NCBI GenBank assembly: GCA_009741485.1 | Contig: CM019214.1 | Coordinates: 52,469,310 to 52,533,309 of the forward strand | Reading direction: 5' to 3' | Source of the DNA: Malurus cyaneus samueli | Lineage: Eukaryota > Chordata > Aves > Passeriformes > Maluridae | DNA: 64,000 bases | Shown here: positions 34,701-48,339 of the stretch, one piece after another | How positions within the stretch are numbered: the first letter of the stretch is position 1 | Layout of the letters: each line of letters begins with the position of its first letter | The notes under the pieces: generated by a model | Told to the model about the DNA's origin: nothing | Database searches by the model: none | The model's input: only the letters and a program-made list of their open reading frames with translations | Position numbers and translations under genes: made by a program

Positions 34701-37700
34701 ATATAAACTGTTAACTACCACAAATCTCAGAACTAATGAATACAAGCAGGCAAACATTTCTGAATTTTGTACATCTCAACTTCTGTGTCTCTGAAAGTGA
34801 AAAATATTTATATCAGTCCTGGAATTTTCAAGTACTATCTGTTTACCTTTTTACAGTCAGGAAGAAACTTTTGTGAATACATCTCTTGACAGACATGTTG
34901 AGAATTTACTTATCTCCCATATGAAACAGATGTCTTTCTTCATAAGAAATGAAGGATTAGCATTAAATGGTAATATATGTAAAATATCTACATACACTTT
35001 TATTTGAAATGGACATCTAGCTTTGATTTATAAAAGCACCTAAGAATAGGAATTTCTTTTTAAAAATATTTTTCTTTCACAATTCATGTGCTACATTATA
35101 TTAATTTGTTATCGTTTGAGATTCAACCAGACAAGTTCCACTTGTAAATCAGAGATACGCTTAACCTGTCTCACAGCACTGTCTTCTTTAGCCAAAGTGT
35201 TTGAGAAACACAAATCAAGATGCAAACAATACAGTCTGGAGAAATGAAATTGATATTGTCCTGTATTTATGGCCTTTGAACACAGAGAAGAAATTATGGG
35301 GAAGAGCAGGCCAGTTTTGCTACCCAAAATAAGCCCAAGGCTTATTCTAAGGCAGTCCTTGCTAAGTCTTTGGTGTCTGGTGTGACAGAATAGGTCTATA
35401 GGAAAATGCATGCATATGGAACACAAACAGTGGTAGGTACTGACCCCAGCCTAGGCATAAAGCAGGCCGGCTGTCTCTTCGTGACTGGTCTTTGACAGCC
35501 AGTATCATATTCATTGGGTGGTGAATTTTTGGTGTTAGCTAGGCTTATTACTTAATACTTCAAAGCTGGAAAGAAGAAGTTTGAACTTTTTTTAGACTAA
35601 AGCAAATCTGACTCATTGCTAAACATTTTGTCTCTTTGTTTTCTTTAGTATAACATCAATATTTAATTGAAGGAAGAAGTGAAACACAGTGAAATTTAAT
35701 TTCTCAGACTATTTCAGAACTTGAGTTATATCTTCCTTACTACCTTTCTCACTCTCAAGGAAACAAACAAGTTGAAGCACAGACAGACACTCTTCTAGAC
35801 TGGTTTTTCCATTAAAAAAAAACAAGCAATGTCAGAAACAAACAATGCAAAAAATGCAAGCAAGGTTTATTGACAACAGATGACTATCAATTAAAGTAAT
35901 TTAGCTAATCATTGAACTGGGCCATATACTACTACTGATTTATCATATTTCAAGGATTTTTTAATTTTTGTTTTTAGTTCCACTAGTGAGATACTTTGGA
36001 GCTGACAGTAACTTGTTCCATATCTACCTATCGGTAATCTACTTGCTGGGACAAGCAAACACTCCACTTTTGCTTGTCATTCACTCAAGAAGAGGGAGTT
36101 CTCTGAAAAATAAATACATAAATGCACAAAAAACTTAAATGGTGACACCCTATGCTTATATAACTGGATATAACTCCATCAAAATCATTATGATAGCTTG
36201 ATTTAGCAGAGTGTGGGGTCTGTCATGATTTATGCTAGAAAGCAGGAAACATCTTAAGACTTCCTCCCTACATTTAATCCTCTTTATCATTTACTAATAA
36301 CCAGCAATAGGGACATATTACTGATTAGTAAACAGAGGTCACTATCTCTTGCAGCTCAGATCTTTAACACAGTTTGGAGGATATTTTTTTCAAGCAGGCT
36401 CATTTTAAGTGCCTCATCAATAATGGAAGCTTATTTGTCATCCAAGGAATTCTTATAATGCCTGCTAAGAAACTGCCAGTAGGGGACATTGACTTTTAAA
36501 ATAGAGTAGCACTGGCAGAAAATTGAACATAAGTATTTCAGAAGTGCCATAATTTAGATTTGAATGGCTTATTCAGTATTATTAAAGTCAAAAGCTTATA
36601 GCACCCTACAGTGGCAACACATTATCATACTTCCCAGCTCTCATCATTCTCTGAACAAGACAGTGCTGTTCAGTGTTCTTAGCTTTAGCTTATACACTTT
36701 TCTAATAGCTCTATGCCCTCTGATTGCTAGTAAAATAGTTTTTCTCTTCATGATTTTCTTGTCAATTTTTGTTGGGTTTCCATTTTTCAGTACAAAACAT
36801 ACTGCAAAACATTGTGCTACCTCCACATCCTTATTAAGGTTAATAAGATGGCATCATGAAAATAGTTTAATGTAGCTTAGCTCTATTGAACTTTTTTGTA
36901 TATTCACAACAAAGAGTTGGGAATGAGCAGTGACTCAGAAGACATTTTTGACAAATACTGTTCTGTGACTCCTCCCAAAAAGGCAGGAATACATTACTGA
37001 ATACCTTTTTTCATATACTCAGTCTTCCAACAGAGAAATCCTTTAACACTTCAGACTTTCCAAGTAGGGTTGGTTAACTACAGTGTACTGGGCTATTAGC
37101 TTCTATAACAGGTATGCCCAAAAGAATTGAAGACAGTCTAGCAAGTAACGTTCAACTTTTTTAGTTTCAAAATATGATAAAGCAGCTACATTTATGATAT
37201 TAAATGAAGTATACCAAAGCCCAGTATCTGGCCTGAGGACAAGCAGCACAGCATGCTCTGTACCTGAATCGCTAAAGTTGCTTTTCAAAAAAAAACTGTA
37301 TGGCCTCTTCTATGCCCATGACCGGCTTTTTTCAGAAAAAAAGATAATTGGCATGAACAGTACTGTGTCAAGGAGTGTGTCTGATAACAGTATGGATAAA
37401 CAGAGGATATTGCTCAGGCCGAGATCCTGCTCCTGCTTAGTTAACTAGTATGGTTTTATTCATTGGCCCTGATCTCTCCAAAGTTTATTGTGTTCAATAT
37501 AGCTCATGCCAAAAGATAACTAAGATGAAATACTCTGAAATATATAGATGTGTGTAGGCAGTGGATGGTGCCCAGCTGCAAGGCAGCATTTAGCAGACCC
37601 ACACATGTTAATAACTGTTAATGCAATCTTTATCTGGGAGGTTGGTTGCACATGTGTGCTGCCTGCACATTTTTCTCACTTGAGGTTAGTGTAAGATCGC

Positions 37701-38394
37701 TTATATAGCAGGCAGCAGCTCTAAGGTTAAGTCAAAAGGTAAGGGGTCGCTTATGCAAGAAAGAAATCCAGTGCAGCAAATAGAAAAGGAAATTATGCTC
37801 ATGCGTAGGGTGACACCTTCCTCTTGCAGGTGACTAACACAAGGCCTGCTCCTCCTTAAATTCCCAGTCCAGCCCTACATAAAATAAGCGGATGGCTGGG
37901 ACCTGTGCTGCCTCCTTATACAGAGGTACTTTTCACTCTGGTCAAAATAATTAACCAAGGGAATATATTGCCTATGGGTACACCCTTACCAAGAGGTATG
38001 TGTGACTCAGAACCAGATTAGAAATGGCTTTATGAATCCTAGCAGCAACACAGAGATGAGGAAGAAATAAGAAGTATGAATTTTTTTCTATGGGCAGGTT
38101 GTTCTAATATTATAATTTCCCCCTGAAGATTCTGGTCCTCCTGCTCCTAGATAGACATCTCAAAATAAAATAGACTAATGATCTAATTTGAGACGGAAAG
38201 CCCCTTCCTTCATGGTCTTCCTTGCTCCTACAAGGACATAGATTTTAAAGGTAGATAGTCAATGTCATGGGCTGCTTCGCAAAGGGCAACTGTTGGCAGT
38301 GCTGAGTGCCTGGAGTCCTTTGTAACAACTTTGTTCTTTCCTTCATGCTCAAGAATTAGAATTCTTCTGCCTAATCCACATGCAAAGCTCACAT

Positions 38395-39254
38395 TGTTAC
38401 AATCCAATGAATAAGAGATGCCTCTGCTCGAGTTTATGTGGAAATAAAACTGTATGCCTAAGCCAATAATACAGATTTATTTTAACAATGAGTGTGAGGT
38501 AGAGAGAAATAGAAAAGAAGTGAGGGGGACAAGGGTGAGGATGAGAGAGAGAAAAAGAAAGAGAGAGAGAGGGAGGGAGAGACAGAGAGAGATGGGAGTC
38601 CCGGACTTGTTCAAAGCTTTTCACCATTTATACATCTCTTATTAATTAGCATTCTGTCCTCTATTGGTTAAATGATTCCTTTGACTCTAAAGCTAATTAG
38701 TCGGCATGCTGCGTCTTTCTCTTCTTTTGAGTTGCTGGGTTTCTTGGGTCAGTGGGTTGTGAGTCGGTGGTCATGATCTCCCCCTGTGAATTGCATTTAT
38801 TTGTTTCTTCTTATCTTGGAAGCTCTGCCAAATGTCCTTGCAGACTGTAAATTCTGCATTCTTTGCGTCCATTATACTTTTTTTTTCCAAGCTTTGTTAA
38901 CCTCCCCCTAGGCCCGAGATCACTAAAGCATGTCAAGCCCTAAACTTTAGCAAATTCTACAGGCAAATAATTTATCTTCCTAACACCCAAACAATAGTAA
39001 CACCTTTATACAGCCAAAGTGTCTGGTATCCACGGAAACATATTTGGGGGCCCTTGGTGGCCTTGGTGGCCACTTGGTGGCCATCTGTCCCATAATTTAG
39101 GTGATCTTTGTTTGACCAGTGATGTGCGTATGAGCCATTGCTTCTTTTCACACAGTTTGCCATAGTGAGAATTTTTTGTCCAGGCCCACTAACCAGGATG
39201 TGCTAACCCAGATCTTGTCTCTGCCTGGTCTGGAATTAGTGTCTTCCTGTCACA
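38395..39254 (-). mobile_element. Endogenous retrovirus 3' LTR
   Basis: On the minus strand the element runs from TGTGACAGGAAG (39254) to GGATTGTAACA (38395), with matching TGTNACA termini. In order it shows a long U3, a TATA box GTATAAATGG at 38633-38624, a CT-rich stretch (GA-rich on the plus strand, about 38505-38595), an AATAAA signal at 38481-38476 and about 80 bases of U5. A polypurine tract adjoins the U3 end. That order defines an LTR in the sense opposite to the window. I cannot name the family. No clean target-site repeat is found. Confidence 0.8.
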
Positions 39255-39440
39255 AATTCCTCCCCTCTGTGCCCACTGTGGTGCTTTATCTTATGGCAAG
39301 TTCCTTCTGTGGTCTTAACACTGAGATGGGCAATGGTGCTCTTTAGCTCCTTACACACACTTAACTCTTTCAAAGAACAGGACAAGACAGCAAGAGCTTA
39401 CCACTGGAAGGGTCACTTAGTCAATGAATAAACCCAAGTT
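39255..39440 (-). mobile_element. Retroviral polypurine tract and stub of internal sequence
   Basis: AGAGGGGAGGAATT (minus strand, 39268-39255) directly precedes the LTR, as a polypurine tract does. Sequence further right is probably the 3' end of the provirus interior, but no recognisable gag, pol or env domain follows, so the element is truncated. The right boundary is a guess. Confidence 0.5.
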
Positions 39441-41691
39441 CAAACCATTCCTCCTTTTGATAAGTCTGTTTTTAACAGTAGACTACCTTAACCATTGAGA
39501 TATAGGATAATTTTTTGTTTGACAGAACTCAATTACCTGGGGTTTTCTACCTCCTGAAAGTTTAAATATTCACTAGAGAGAGAATAGTGCTATAGCACTT
39601 AAACTATGGCATACAGATATTGGCCTCACCACTGTCAAAAGAAATATTTAGATATTAGGAATTTTCCTTTTTTTTAATGTTGTAATTTTTCAGCATTTTA
39701 TTGCTTGGGTGATTAAAAGAGGTAGACATAAGGTTTATTTTTTCAGTATGATGCAGCAACATGTGTTGTGCAGAGGCAGAAGAACTTAAAAACACTTTCA
39801 CTAGATTAAGTTACTGTCAAAGTGAGTACGACATTTCACAGTCTGATATGAAATACCATAATGCACCAGAGATAATGTTGTGTTTTATGGATTAACATTT
39901 GCCAGCCAAGCCTACATTTCCTCTAGCTGTTGCAGGCTGCTGTTCCTGGGGAAGCCCTTTCAACTGGTCTAAGTAAGGCATGAAATTTTTTTTTGAACCA
40001 CACCTTTCTGAATACAGGAAGGAGCACTGCCAACACTTTTTCATGTGCATTTTTGGAATGCTAAGAAAACCTTAGTCACAGTGCAGAGGTATCTGCAGCC
40101 CATTGTTCTCCCAAAGGGTGTGGCAAAGTTCATAAACTAAAGGAGGAAGAAGAAATACCATAAATAGTATGCAAAATGTCTAAATCTTTTCACATGTTCT
40201 AGTTGCCATAGAAAATGTCAGAGCAGTGTCTTCTTTTCATAGCTGGTTCCAGTATATTTCATGGAGATACATAGTCTTCAGTGTTAGTGGGCCTGATTTT
40301 CCCACAATTTCAACAGCTCTTTACTCTGCAAATAAGTGAAATATATTTCATAAATCCCTGCAAGTTTAGTTCATACCATGCTAAACTTGAGTATTTTCAA
40401 CTTGCACCATTGCCATTACTGCCTTAGCTAAAGAATGCAGTTACTAGTTTAATCAGTTACTGATAAAATCAGTTATTTAAGGAAAATTGTGCTTAAAATC
40501 TGGCTAAATCAAATGACATCTGTGTAGTAGCAGCTGAATGGCTGTGACCAGTTTTGTAGCTCATGTTATTGATAAATGGCTCATTTGTTAATATGTTACC
40601 AATATCTGAATTAACAGAGAACATTCACATGGGTGGCTAAAGAAATGAGAATCAGATTCTGACCAATAGTAATAGAGGGAGTAGGAGAATTATGATTAGA
40701 ATCACTTTTTTCATTGAAGAATGACTTTGTAATATCGCTATCAAATCCCCACTGAGAAAGCTCTGGGAAAGAACAAACAGTGCTGATCTCAGGCAAAGCC
40801 ATCTTAGAAGAGGCAAAGTGAAAAGGAGGCAAGTTGTTTCCTGCTCCCTGTCTGAAATTTTCTTACAGAGTTTAATTGGTCGTGGACACTGTAAACACAT
40901 AGGAGACAGCCCCCACAGGCTGTTCTTTTTTATGGTAAAGATAAGGAGATATATCTGCCCCATAGAATGATATCCATGTGAGGAACTACACTTATCTGAT
41001 AGACTGGTTTTCTTTGCCTTGCCCTGGTACTCTGATCAGATTTTCTGCTAAGGCTAAGCACCCTACTCTTGTATTTGTTTCTTTCATTATTTGGATCAAA
41101 TTAGTTGACTGAAAACTTCATTGTCATTTGAAAACCTACATGGAAATTTCATACCTACATGGAAATTTCAAACAACCCGATGAACCAATATGCCACCTAT
41201 TTAATGAAATCCTCCTTTGACATGTGCATTCCATATTGGTGTTATCAGCATACTTAACTGCTGTGCATGCTAGCCAAATATTACAGACTGTGATCCTGTT
41301 CTCTATCCACATCAAAGCTGAATATGAGAATGGAGGAAAGAAAGGGTTTTCCCCATTGCTGGAAGATGCTGGCAGTGGTATAGTTAGCATAGAGCAGCTT
41401 GTTGTAGAAGAGTTGTTAAAAGATGTATTCCAAAGTTAATAACTGCAAAAACAAGACAAAGACCAAAAATGGGAATCAGAAAGGAGGGAGTTGAACTTAA
41501 CAATGTTCAGAGAACAAAAAAGATGATTGAAGATGCATAATTACTTCTCCCTACACAGAACAAATGCATCAGCTAAGACTGTCTTAGTGCGGTGAAAGGA
41601 GGTGTAAGTGTAAAAACATCACAAATAGTATGAGAAAGATGTGTTTCAATTGTCCCCCACTTACAAAAAGCTAATTTTGGCATCAACATTT
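39441..41691. other. Intergenic AT-rich sequence
   Basis: No gene or repeat family recognised. A 19-base unit is directly duplicated at 41134-41171. Confidence 0.5.
41134..41171. repeat. Two-copy 19-base direct repeat
   Basis: ACCTACATGGAAATTTCA occurs twice, 19 bases apart. Confidence 0.9.
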
Positions 41692-42804
41692 AGAAGGAAG
41701 AGGAGGGAGGGGAGGGGAGGAGGAGGGGAGGGAGGGGAGGGGAGGGGAGGGGAGGGAGGGGAGGGGAGGAGGAGGGAGGGGAGGGAGGGGAGGGGAGGGG
41801 AGGGAGGGGAAGGGGAGGGGAGGGGAGGGGGAGGAGGGGAGGGGGAGGGGAGGGAGGGAGGGGGAGGGAGGGAGGGGAGGGAGGGGAGGGGAGGGCGAGG
41901 GGAGGAGGGGAGGGGAGGGAGGGAGGGAGGGAGGGGAGGGGGGAGGGGAGGGGAGGGGAGAGAGGAGAGGAGAGGAGAGGAGAGAGAGGAGAGGAGAGGA
42001 GAGGAGAGGAGAGGAGAGGAGAGGAAGAGGAGGAGAGAGGAAGAGAGGAGAGGAGAGGAGAGGAGAGGAAGAGGAGAGGAGAGGAGAGGAGAGGAGAGGA
42101 GAGGAGAGGAGAGGAGAGGAGAGGAGAGGAGAGGAGAGGAAGAGAGAGAAGAGGAGAGGAGGAGAGGAGAGGAGAGGAGAGGAGAGGAGAGGGAGAGGAG
42201 AGGAGAGGAGAGGGAGAGGAGGGAGAGGAGAGGAGAGGAGAGGGAGGAGAGAGAGAGGAGAGGAGAGGAGAGGAGAGGAGAGAGAGAGAGGGAGGAGAGG
42301 AGAGGAGAGGAGAGGAGGAGAGGGAGGGATAGAGGAGAGGAGAGGAGAGGAGAGGAGAGGAGAGGAGAGGAGAGGAGAGAGAGAGGGAGAGTAGGAGAGA
42401 AGAGAGAGGAGAGGAGGAGGAGAGGAGAGGAGAGGAGAGGAGAGGAGAGGAGAGGAGAGGAGAGGAGAGGAGAGGTAGACGGAGAGGAGAGCGGAGACGA
42501 TGGGAGAGGAGAAAGGAAGAGGAGATGAGAGGAGAGGAAGAGGAGAGAGCGAGGAAGGAGAGGAGAGGAGAGGGAGAGGAGAGGAGAGTGAGAGGAAAGG
42601 AGAGGAAGGAGATATTCTAGAGGGGGAGAGCGAGGGAGAGGAGAGGAGAGGATGAGACGAGGAGAAGAGGAGAGGAGAGGAGAGGAGAGGAAGATGAGGA
42701 GAGGACGAGGAGAGGAGAGTGAGAAGGAGATGAGCAGGAGAGGAGAGGAGAGGAGAGGAGAGGAGAGGAGAGGAGAGGAGAGGAGAGAGGAAAAAGGAAA
42801 AGGA
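41692..42804. repeat. Purine-only satellite-like array, GGGGA then GGAGA units
   Basis: About 1.1 kb with almost no pyrimidines on the plus strand. The left quarter (to about 41960) is G-rich with GGGGA/GGGA units; the rest is mainly the pentamer GGAGA with irregular insertions. The few pyrimidines cluster from about 42475 onward. It opens long false frames on both strands (Arg/Glu/Gly on plus, Leu/Ser/Pro on minus). G-runs allow quadruplexes, and the strand asymmetry allows triplex DNA. Confidence 0.95.
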
Positions 42805-45800
42805 ATTGTTTCTTCCTACATGTAGGATGTAAGCTGTCCTTGCTGCAGGAAGATGTATTTCCAATAGTTTTATGCAGTGCAACAGTTTATTTATATATGT
42901 GTCTAGCTGTACTTGTGTATGTGTGTGCATACATGTATGTACTCATAGAGGTGTGTGTGCACCCATGTGTGAAACAGCTCAATGAGACACAAGACAAACT
43001 TGTGGAAAAGAAATGCATTGATGGTTACTATACAAACAGAAAATTCAATGGGCCAAAAACCAGCCTTACAAGCAAATGGATACAGATAGTAGGGACACAG
43101 GAAAAGCAACTTAAACACTTTCCCTGTTCTTCCACTTTTCTCTGAACATTTGCTTTTGGCAACTGGTGGAGACAGAATACTGGGCTGACCAAGGACAAGC
43201 CTCTGTTATGTTATGCCCCTGTGGTCAAAATTGGGCTAAGGATCAAAAGTAAAATTTCATTGAAATTATTTTTTAATTCTTTGAAGATAATGCAAGCAAT
43301 TAGCAATACAATCAAAGTGATATCATTGTTTTCTGTGGAATGTTGACACTTCAGGTATTAAAATAATGCTTAGTGAAGGAGTTTCATTCAGCACTTCAGC
43401 CTAAAGTCATTCAGCATTGCCACTTTACTTTCTTCAAACTGACATTCTTCTCTATTTACATGACGAATGTGGAGAGTATGCATATAAGTAAATATGGAGA
43501 GAATTTTACTTTGTTAATACATGTTTAAGACACTTTCTAACTTTCTTACTAATAAATACCTTTGCAATCCAATAAAGTTGCTCACCTGTTCAAATAACAG
43601 AAAAAGTAGCAAAGCAGATTCAGGATATGTGTTGAAATGTATGTCATCTGCAGGAGTAAAATTGAAAACGTCCTCATAGAAATGGCCTCACGCCTCCACA
43701 TTCCCCTTCCAGCTTCCCTGGAATTCAGCTGTCTTGTTATTCTCCCTTCTCCCCAGAAGGTTTAGCAGCATTTGCAAATATCTTCTAAGGAATAAATTTC
43801 AGGTGCAGATTTCAATCACAAACTATGTGAAGGAAAGGAGAATACATTTCCTAAATTAATGCACCTGCAACAAGGCCTTATGAGCTGAGAAGATAAAGAA
43901 ACAACTGGGCTCTCTTCTTGCTTTTTCAAAATACTGGTCCTTTGGTATAAACTGGCCAATAGACTGTGGCAATGGTGTGGAAGTTTTTACATTTTAAATA
44001 TCAACCTCTCCTTCCCTTTTATTTTGAGTAAACTGTATTCTTTTTTTTTTTCCAAATTCTGAGTATTTTGGAAAGAATGTTGACAGAAAAAACTTCTACA
44101 TGTGTTTTAATGTTCAGTAGATGAAGAAGAATTGAAGTTTTTCATTTGTATTTGTTGCTGTTGTTAAATGAAATTAAAAGGCTGGGCTTTGAAACTGGAT
44201 GATTTTAAAATAATTTGAATGATATTACAAGGGAGAGAATTATTATAATTATCTCGATGTAATCACAGAGGCCCAGATTAGTTCCTCAAGTTCCAGATCC
44301 TGCCATGGTGCAGTAAGAGCATAATGTGAAGAACCCACTAATTTCAGGTGCAGGCTGCTCTGGATTTCCATGCAGGCTCTAAGCTAGAGAGAGCTAAATG
44401 CCAATTAATGTGTAAGAAAATAGTTTGAATTTTATTCAATGAAGAAGATACCAAACCAGTGACATCTATTTTCAAAGACTTGTTTCCTCAGAGCTGGGTG
44501 AGCCTTCCCATCACAGGCCCTATTTAGCAAAAAAAGCTAAGCTACATAAAAGCTAGGCTCCTATCTCTAAATTTATCACTCAAGACACCCCTAATGTGAT
44601 CTCACACAAATGCAGATTAAAGTAGGTCAGAGGATTGGGCTGTGGAAGTTACTATTTCTCTCCACTGTTTTGAAAGGAAGCCTAAAAATAACAAGTCGGA
44701 GCTAGGCATCTACATTATAGATACCTTTACATGTCAGATGAATTCCATATAATGGAAGGATTTCAAATAACTTTTTTTCTTGTGCAGAAAGCAATGGCTT
44801 TTTGTCAAATTAAAAGGAAAAGGAAACAAGGATACAGGCTTTTTTTTCTCTCTCTGTCTGGACAAAATTTAGGCTGCCGAGATCATTCTGCAACCTCAAC
44901 AGTACTGCATCTGTAAAAATGTGCTCCCCTACTGCACTGTGGTCCCTTACACAAAAAATGTGACTAGAAAACTATAATCTGGCCATGTGAGAGTCTGACA
45001 CACAAAGAAATTGTAAGATGAGAGAAGAGAGAAAGGGAAAGGGAAAAAAATTGTGGTTTTCTTACAGTTTCATCCCTTTCACTCACAGTTACAAAAGATA
45101 TATTCCTTTTCTTTTTAGAAAAAAATATGTCATATTTTTCTGTATATGAATCCTCTAGCTACAGCAACAGTTAGTCTTGAATTTTGGGGTTTAACTGCTT
45201 TACCTGTAGGTGTCTATATTCACTCTGTTCAGATCCCTGACCTACAGATAAAACAGTATAAATGAATTTGGGCATCTTCTATGAATCTGTGAGCAGAGCC
45301 TCATAGCATTGTGCATAAACCACAGTCTTTGGATTCTAAATATTTTAGTTTGCTTAATTTAATTTTGAAACATGAAACTCTGTTCTTGAATATTTGAGAC
45401 TTCTAAACTCACAGTGCTGAACTCATTTTAGGTTGAAGCAGAAAGCTCCAAGCTAGTGAGCTTTGTTGTAACTTAATTATATGGCCAAGCTGGGTGTGTG
45501 AGAATATCCAGTGCACACTGGAGAATAAATTGCTGGGTTTGGTTTTTCTTGATTTACAAGTTGCTATAAGTGGTGCATGTTCCCAGGGAGTGGTGAAACG
45601 TAGGGGTGTGTTAAACAGGTTTAAGAACATTTTAAAGAAACACTGTCAGGTTTGAGACATAGTAGATTTGGTGTACATCCTCCTTCCTTCCAAATAACAT
45701 TTTTCTGTTTCTGTGGTTACACATAGCTGAGCTGCACGCTGACTCTCTCTTTAAGCAATACCACAAAATTCAGGGTAGCAGTTCTGTGTCACACAGTTGC

Positions 45801-46596
45801 TCTCTTTTTTCTCTTTGTTTTTGCCATCAGTGGGGAAATGAAACTGCCAGAGCTGCTGTTCTTTGCACTCCTTGGAGAGCTCAATACAAATGCCATTGAG
45901 TTCAGCCAGTAAAATCTTGTGGTTTTCTGCAAAAAATAGCTGTGGTGAGGACAAGTAACTTCTGAATCTAACAATTTCTCTGCTCAGAGTTGTACAGCAT
46001 TTATTTGCTAGTGTTGATGGGGCCACCACTTCAATGTCTGGAACACCCCAGTATAAAATCTGGGCTGCAACCTCCCAGGAGCCTTGGAAAAGTCAGATGA
46101 TTTTGAACCGGATTTATTTTTTTTTTTTTTGTTTCTCAGAAGTTTTGCATGTAGAATTTGAAATCTTTTCTACACATAGCACTGATTTTGAGCCTTGGAG
46201 ACCCGGTGGGTATTTTCTTCTTCTGGATATCCTACTGGAAATATGGATAATTCCAACTGAAAATGAGAGCAACCTTTCTTAAACAGATTCCACAAGAGAT
46301 GTCTGGAATACTGATTTCAATACCTTGCTTAGTATAGGAGAATAGAATCAGCTGAGCAGAGTGCATATACAAAATTCTGTATATACAACTATTTGCCATT
46401 ATTGCAAACAACACTGAAGTCCTTGTTTGGAAGGATTCAACCCTATTCTCCAGGCAATACTTAAAAATCACTTTTTCTCCTCAAAGCTGGTAAATCTTTT
46501 AATTTTAGTTATCTCTCTTGTGTCATTATGCTATAGTACTTTAAGTGCTATTTAAAACTCTATAAAACAAAAACAGTTAACACCAAAAGGTCCAGC
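42805..46596. other. Intergenic sequence
   Basis: AT-rich. A frame on the minus strand, 46029-45751 (92 codons), has a mixed composition, but I do not recognise it and no splice partners are seen. Otherwise nothing recognised. Confidence 0.5.
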
Positions 46597-46772
46597 AGAA
46601 TCATGGAATATCCTGAGCTGGAAGAAACCCACAGGATCATTGAGTCCAACTCCTGGCCCTGCATGGCACATCCTCAAGAGCCACACCCTGTGCCTGAGAA
46701 TGTTGTCCAAACACTTCTTGAACTCTTGCAGGCTTCCTGTCATGGCCTCTTCCCCAGGGAGCCTGCTCAGTA
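46597..46772 (-). mobile_element. CR1 retrotransposon 3' tail
   Basis: Plus strand AGAATCATGGAATATCCTGA, then GAAACCCACAGGATCATTGA, CCAACTCCTGGCCCTGCATG and CAGGGAGCCTG, the block order of an avian CR1 tail in reverse complement. The CACAGGATCATTGAGTCC variant points to a different subfamily from the 11.5-kb copy. Confidence 0.88.
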
Positions 46773-48339
46773 TTCAGTTATTTTAGTAAATATATCTTTT
46801 AAATTCTCCCTTCCAAAAGTAATATGGGAGCACCAAGCTAGGCACATAAATCATTGTTTGCCAGAACAATATTTAGTCCATGAAAAGGGCAGAGTGGAGT
46901 TAACTTGAAAGTGCTGCTGTTTGGAATACACAGAGCAGAGGAAGACAAATTCAGAAGTAGGTAGAAAAGTAACTGAAGAGGATTTGAAAAAAAAAAAATG
47001 GAAGGAAAAATATATCAAAGAGAAAATGGAAGCAAACAGGAAAGGATCTCAAAGATCAGTCTGGTTTCATATACTGACAATGCAAGTCTTCCATAGCGGT
47101 GTTCATGAAGGGTTTCAAGGACAATATCCTTGTAAATGAAGATTAATGTCTCCTGCTGGTTTTAAGCAATGGTAGAGATGTTCATCTAAAAGACAAAATT
47201 CTTTGCCTGGAAATTGTGCACTTTAGAAAAACTGCAGTCAAATGAAGAGAGACAGGATGAGCAGTGATGTTACATGAGAACTATGTCATGAACAATGCAT
47301 GGCATGTCAGCTATTCCATCCACATGGCTTGTGTTTGGGACAGATTAACATCTGAATTATGCTGCAGAAACAGCAAATAAAGGCAAACACAGAGCATGAG
47401 AAAAGAGGGTTGCTCAGTTGCAAACAAGGGAACCAAGTGGTTTGAAGACAGTGACACAATCAAGCAACACTCAGAAGTTCATGTATGAGGGCAAGTGCAG
47501 TTATAGCCTCTCAATACAATTTTTTCTCAGGGTTTTGCAAGGTCAGCCTCCTAAACAGCCAAAGGAATCACTGCAGGTACTGCATGTTCAGGAAACACCA
47601 CAGACATTGTCATGAATCAGTATCTCTGTCATTTATCTAACTGCACAGTGCAGTGATCCAGTAAATGGATGTTGACAATAGGTTTTGCAAGGGTGAGGTT
47701 TCTTTATCAGTTTAAACTGATCTAGTACCACATTCCCACAAAAGTAAAAATTGTGCCTGGCCTGTCCTACCCTTGGCTGTGCTCTGCAACTAGTCTCTTA
47801 GATTGCCTTGGTCAGATCACCAAACATCAATATCTAATTCACCACAAGTCTCATAATCAAAAGAATTGAAGCAAAGCATGTGGAGAAAAAAAATATTTGA
47901 GGTAGGTCAAGTCCATTCCATTGCCATAGTGTGACTATGAGGGGTTTACATCAGTCAGGGAACCTGTTCTTTCAAGTTAGCACTTTAATTTAGTAACTGT
48001 TGGAATAAAAGGACAGTTAACACCTCAAAACCAATATTTTAACCTCTCTGCAAATTCAGTCATATTGTTGTTAGTGATTGTTATTAGTAATTTCCCTGCC
48101 CTAACAGCTACAGTGTTTTAAATGTGAGAGATCTCCCATAGGATTTCAGTCGAAAGGACTTTCTAACACTTAGAAGGAACCATCTACGGCCTTTCCAAGG
48201 TTGCCCAAAGTTTCTTGAAGTACTGCATTAGATTTTCTCTCATCTACAAATCACACTTTGTGTGATTTTATTACTTTAGGTTTTAACAAAGCCCTCTGAC
48301 CTCCAAATTAGTCAAACATGCTCTCCAGTACTTTAATCA
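46773..48339. other. Intergenic sequence
   Basis: Lies between two CR1 fragments; no gene recognised. Confidence 0.5.

Larger units (their letters stand above)
27599..38394. other. Region upstream of SCEL, no gene recognised
   Basis: Moderate GC up to about 28.1 kb, then AT-rich sequence. Contains an 18-base A run at 28709-28726. The stretch 37560-37990 has mixed low-copy-looking sequence that might be an old LTR, but no ends, TATA/AATAAA pair or relatives are evident. Open frames here are short and match nothing I know. Confidence 0.5.

Noticed and set aside
37555..37990. Possible second LTR left of the clear one
   Set aside because: It has TATATA-like and AATAA-like strings but no terminal TG/CA pair, no shared sequence with 38395-39254 and no primer-binding site.
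41641..42930. 295-codon plus-strand and 415-codon minus-strand frames
   Set aside because: Both are translations of the purine repeat (Arg/Glu/Gly on one strand, Ser/Leu/Pro on the other), with no domain.
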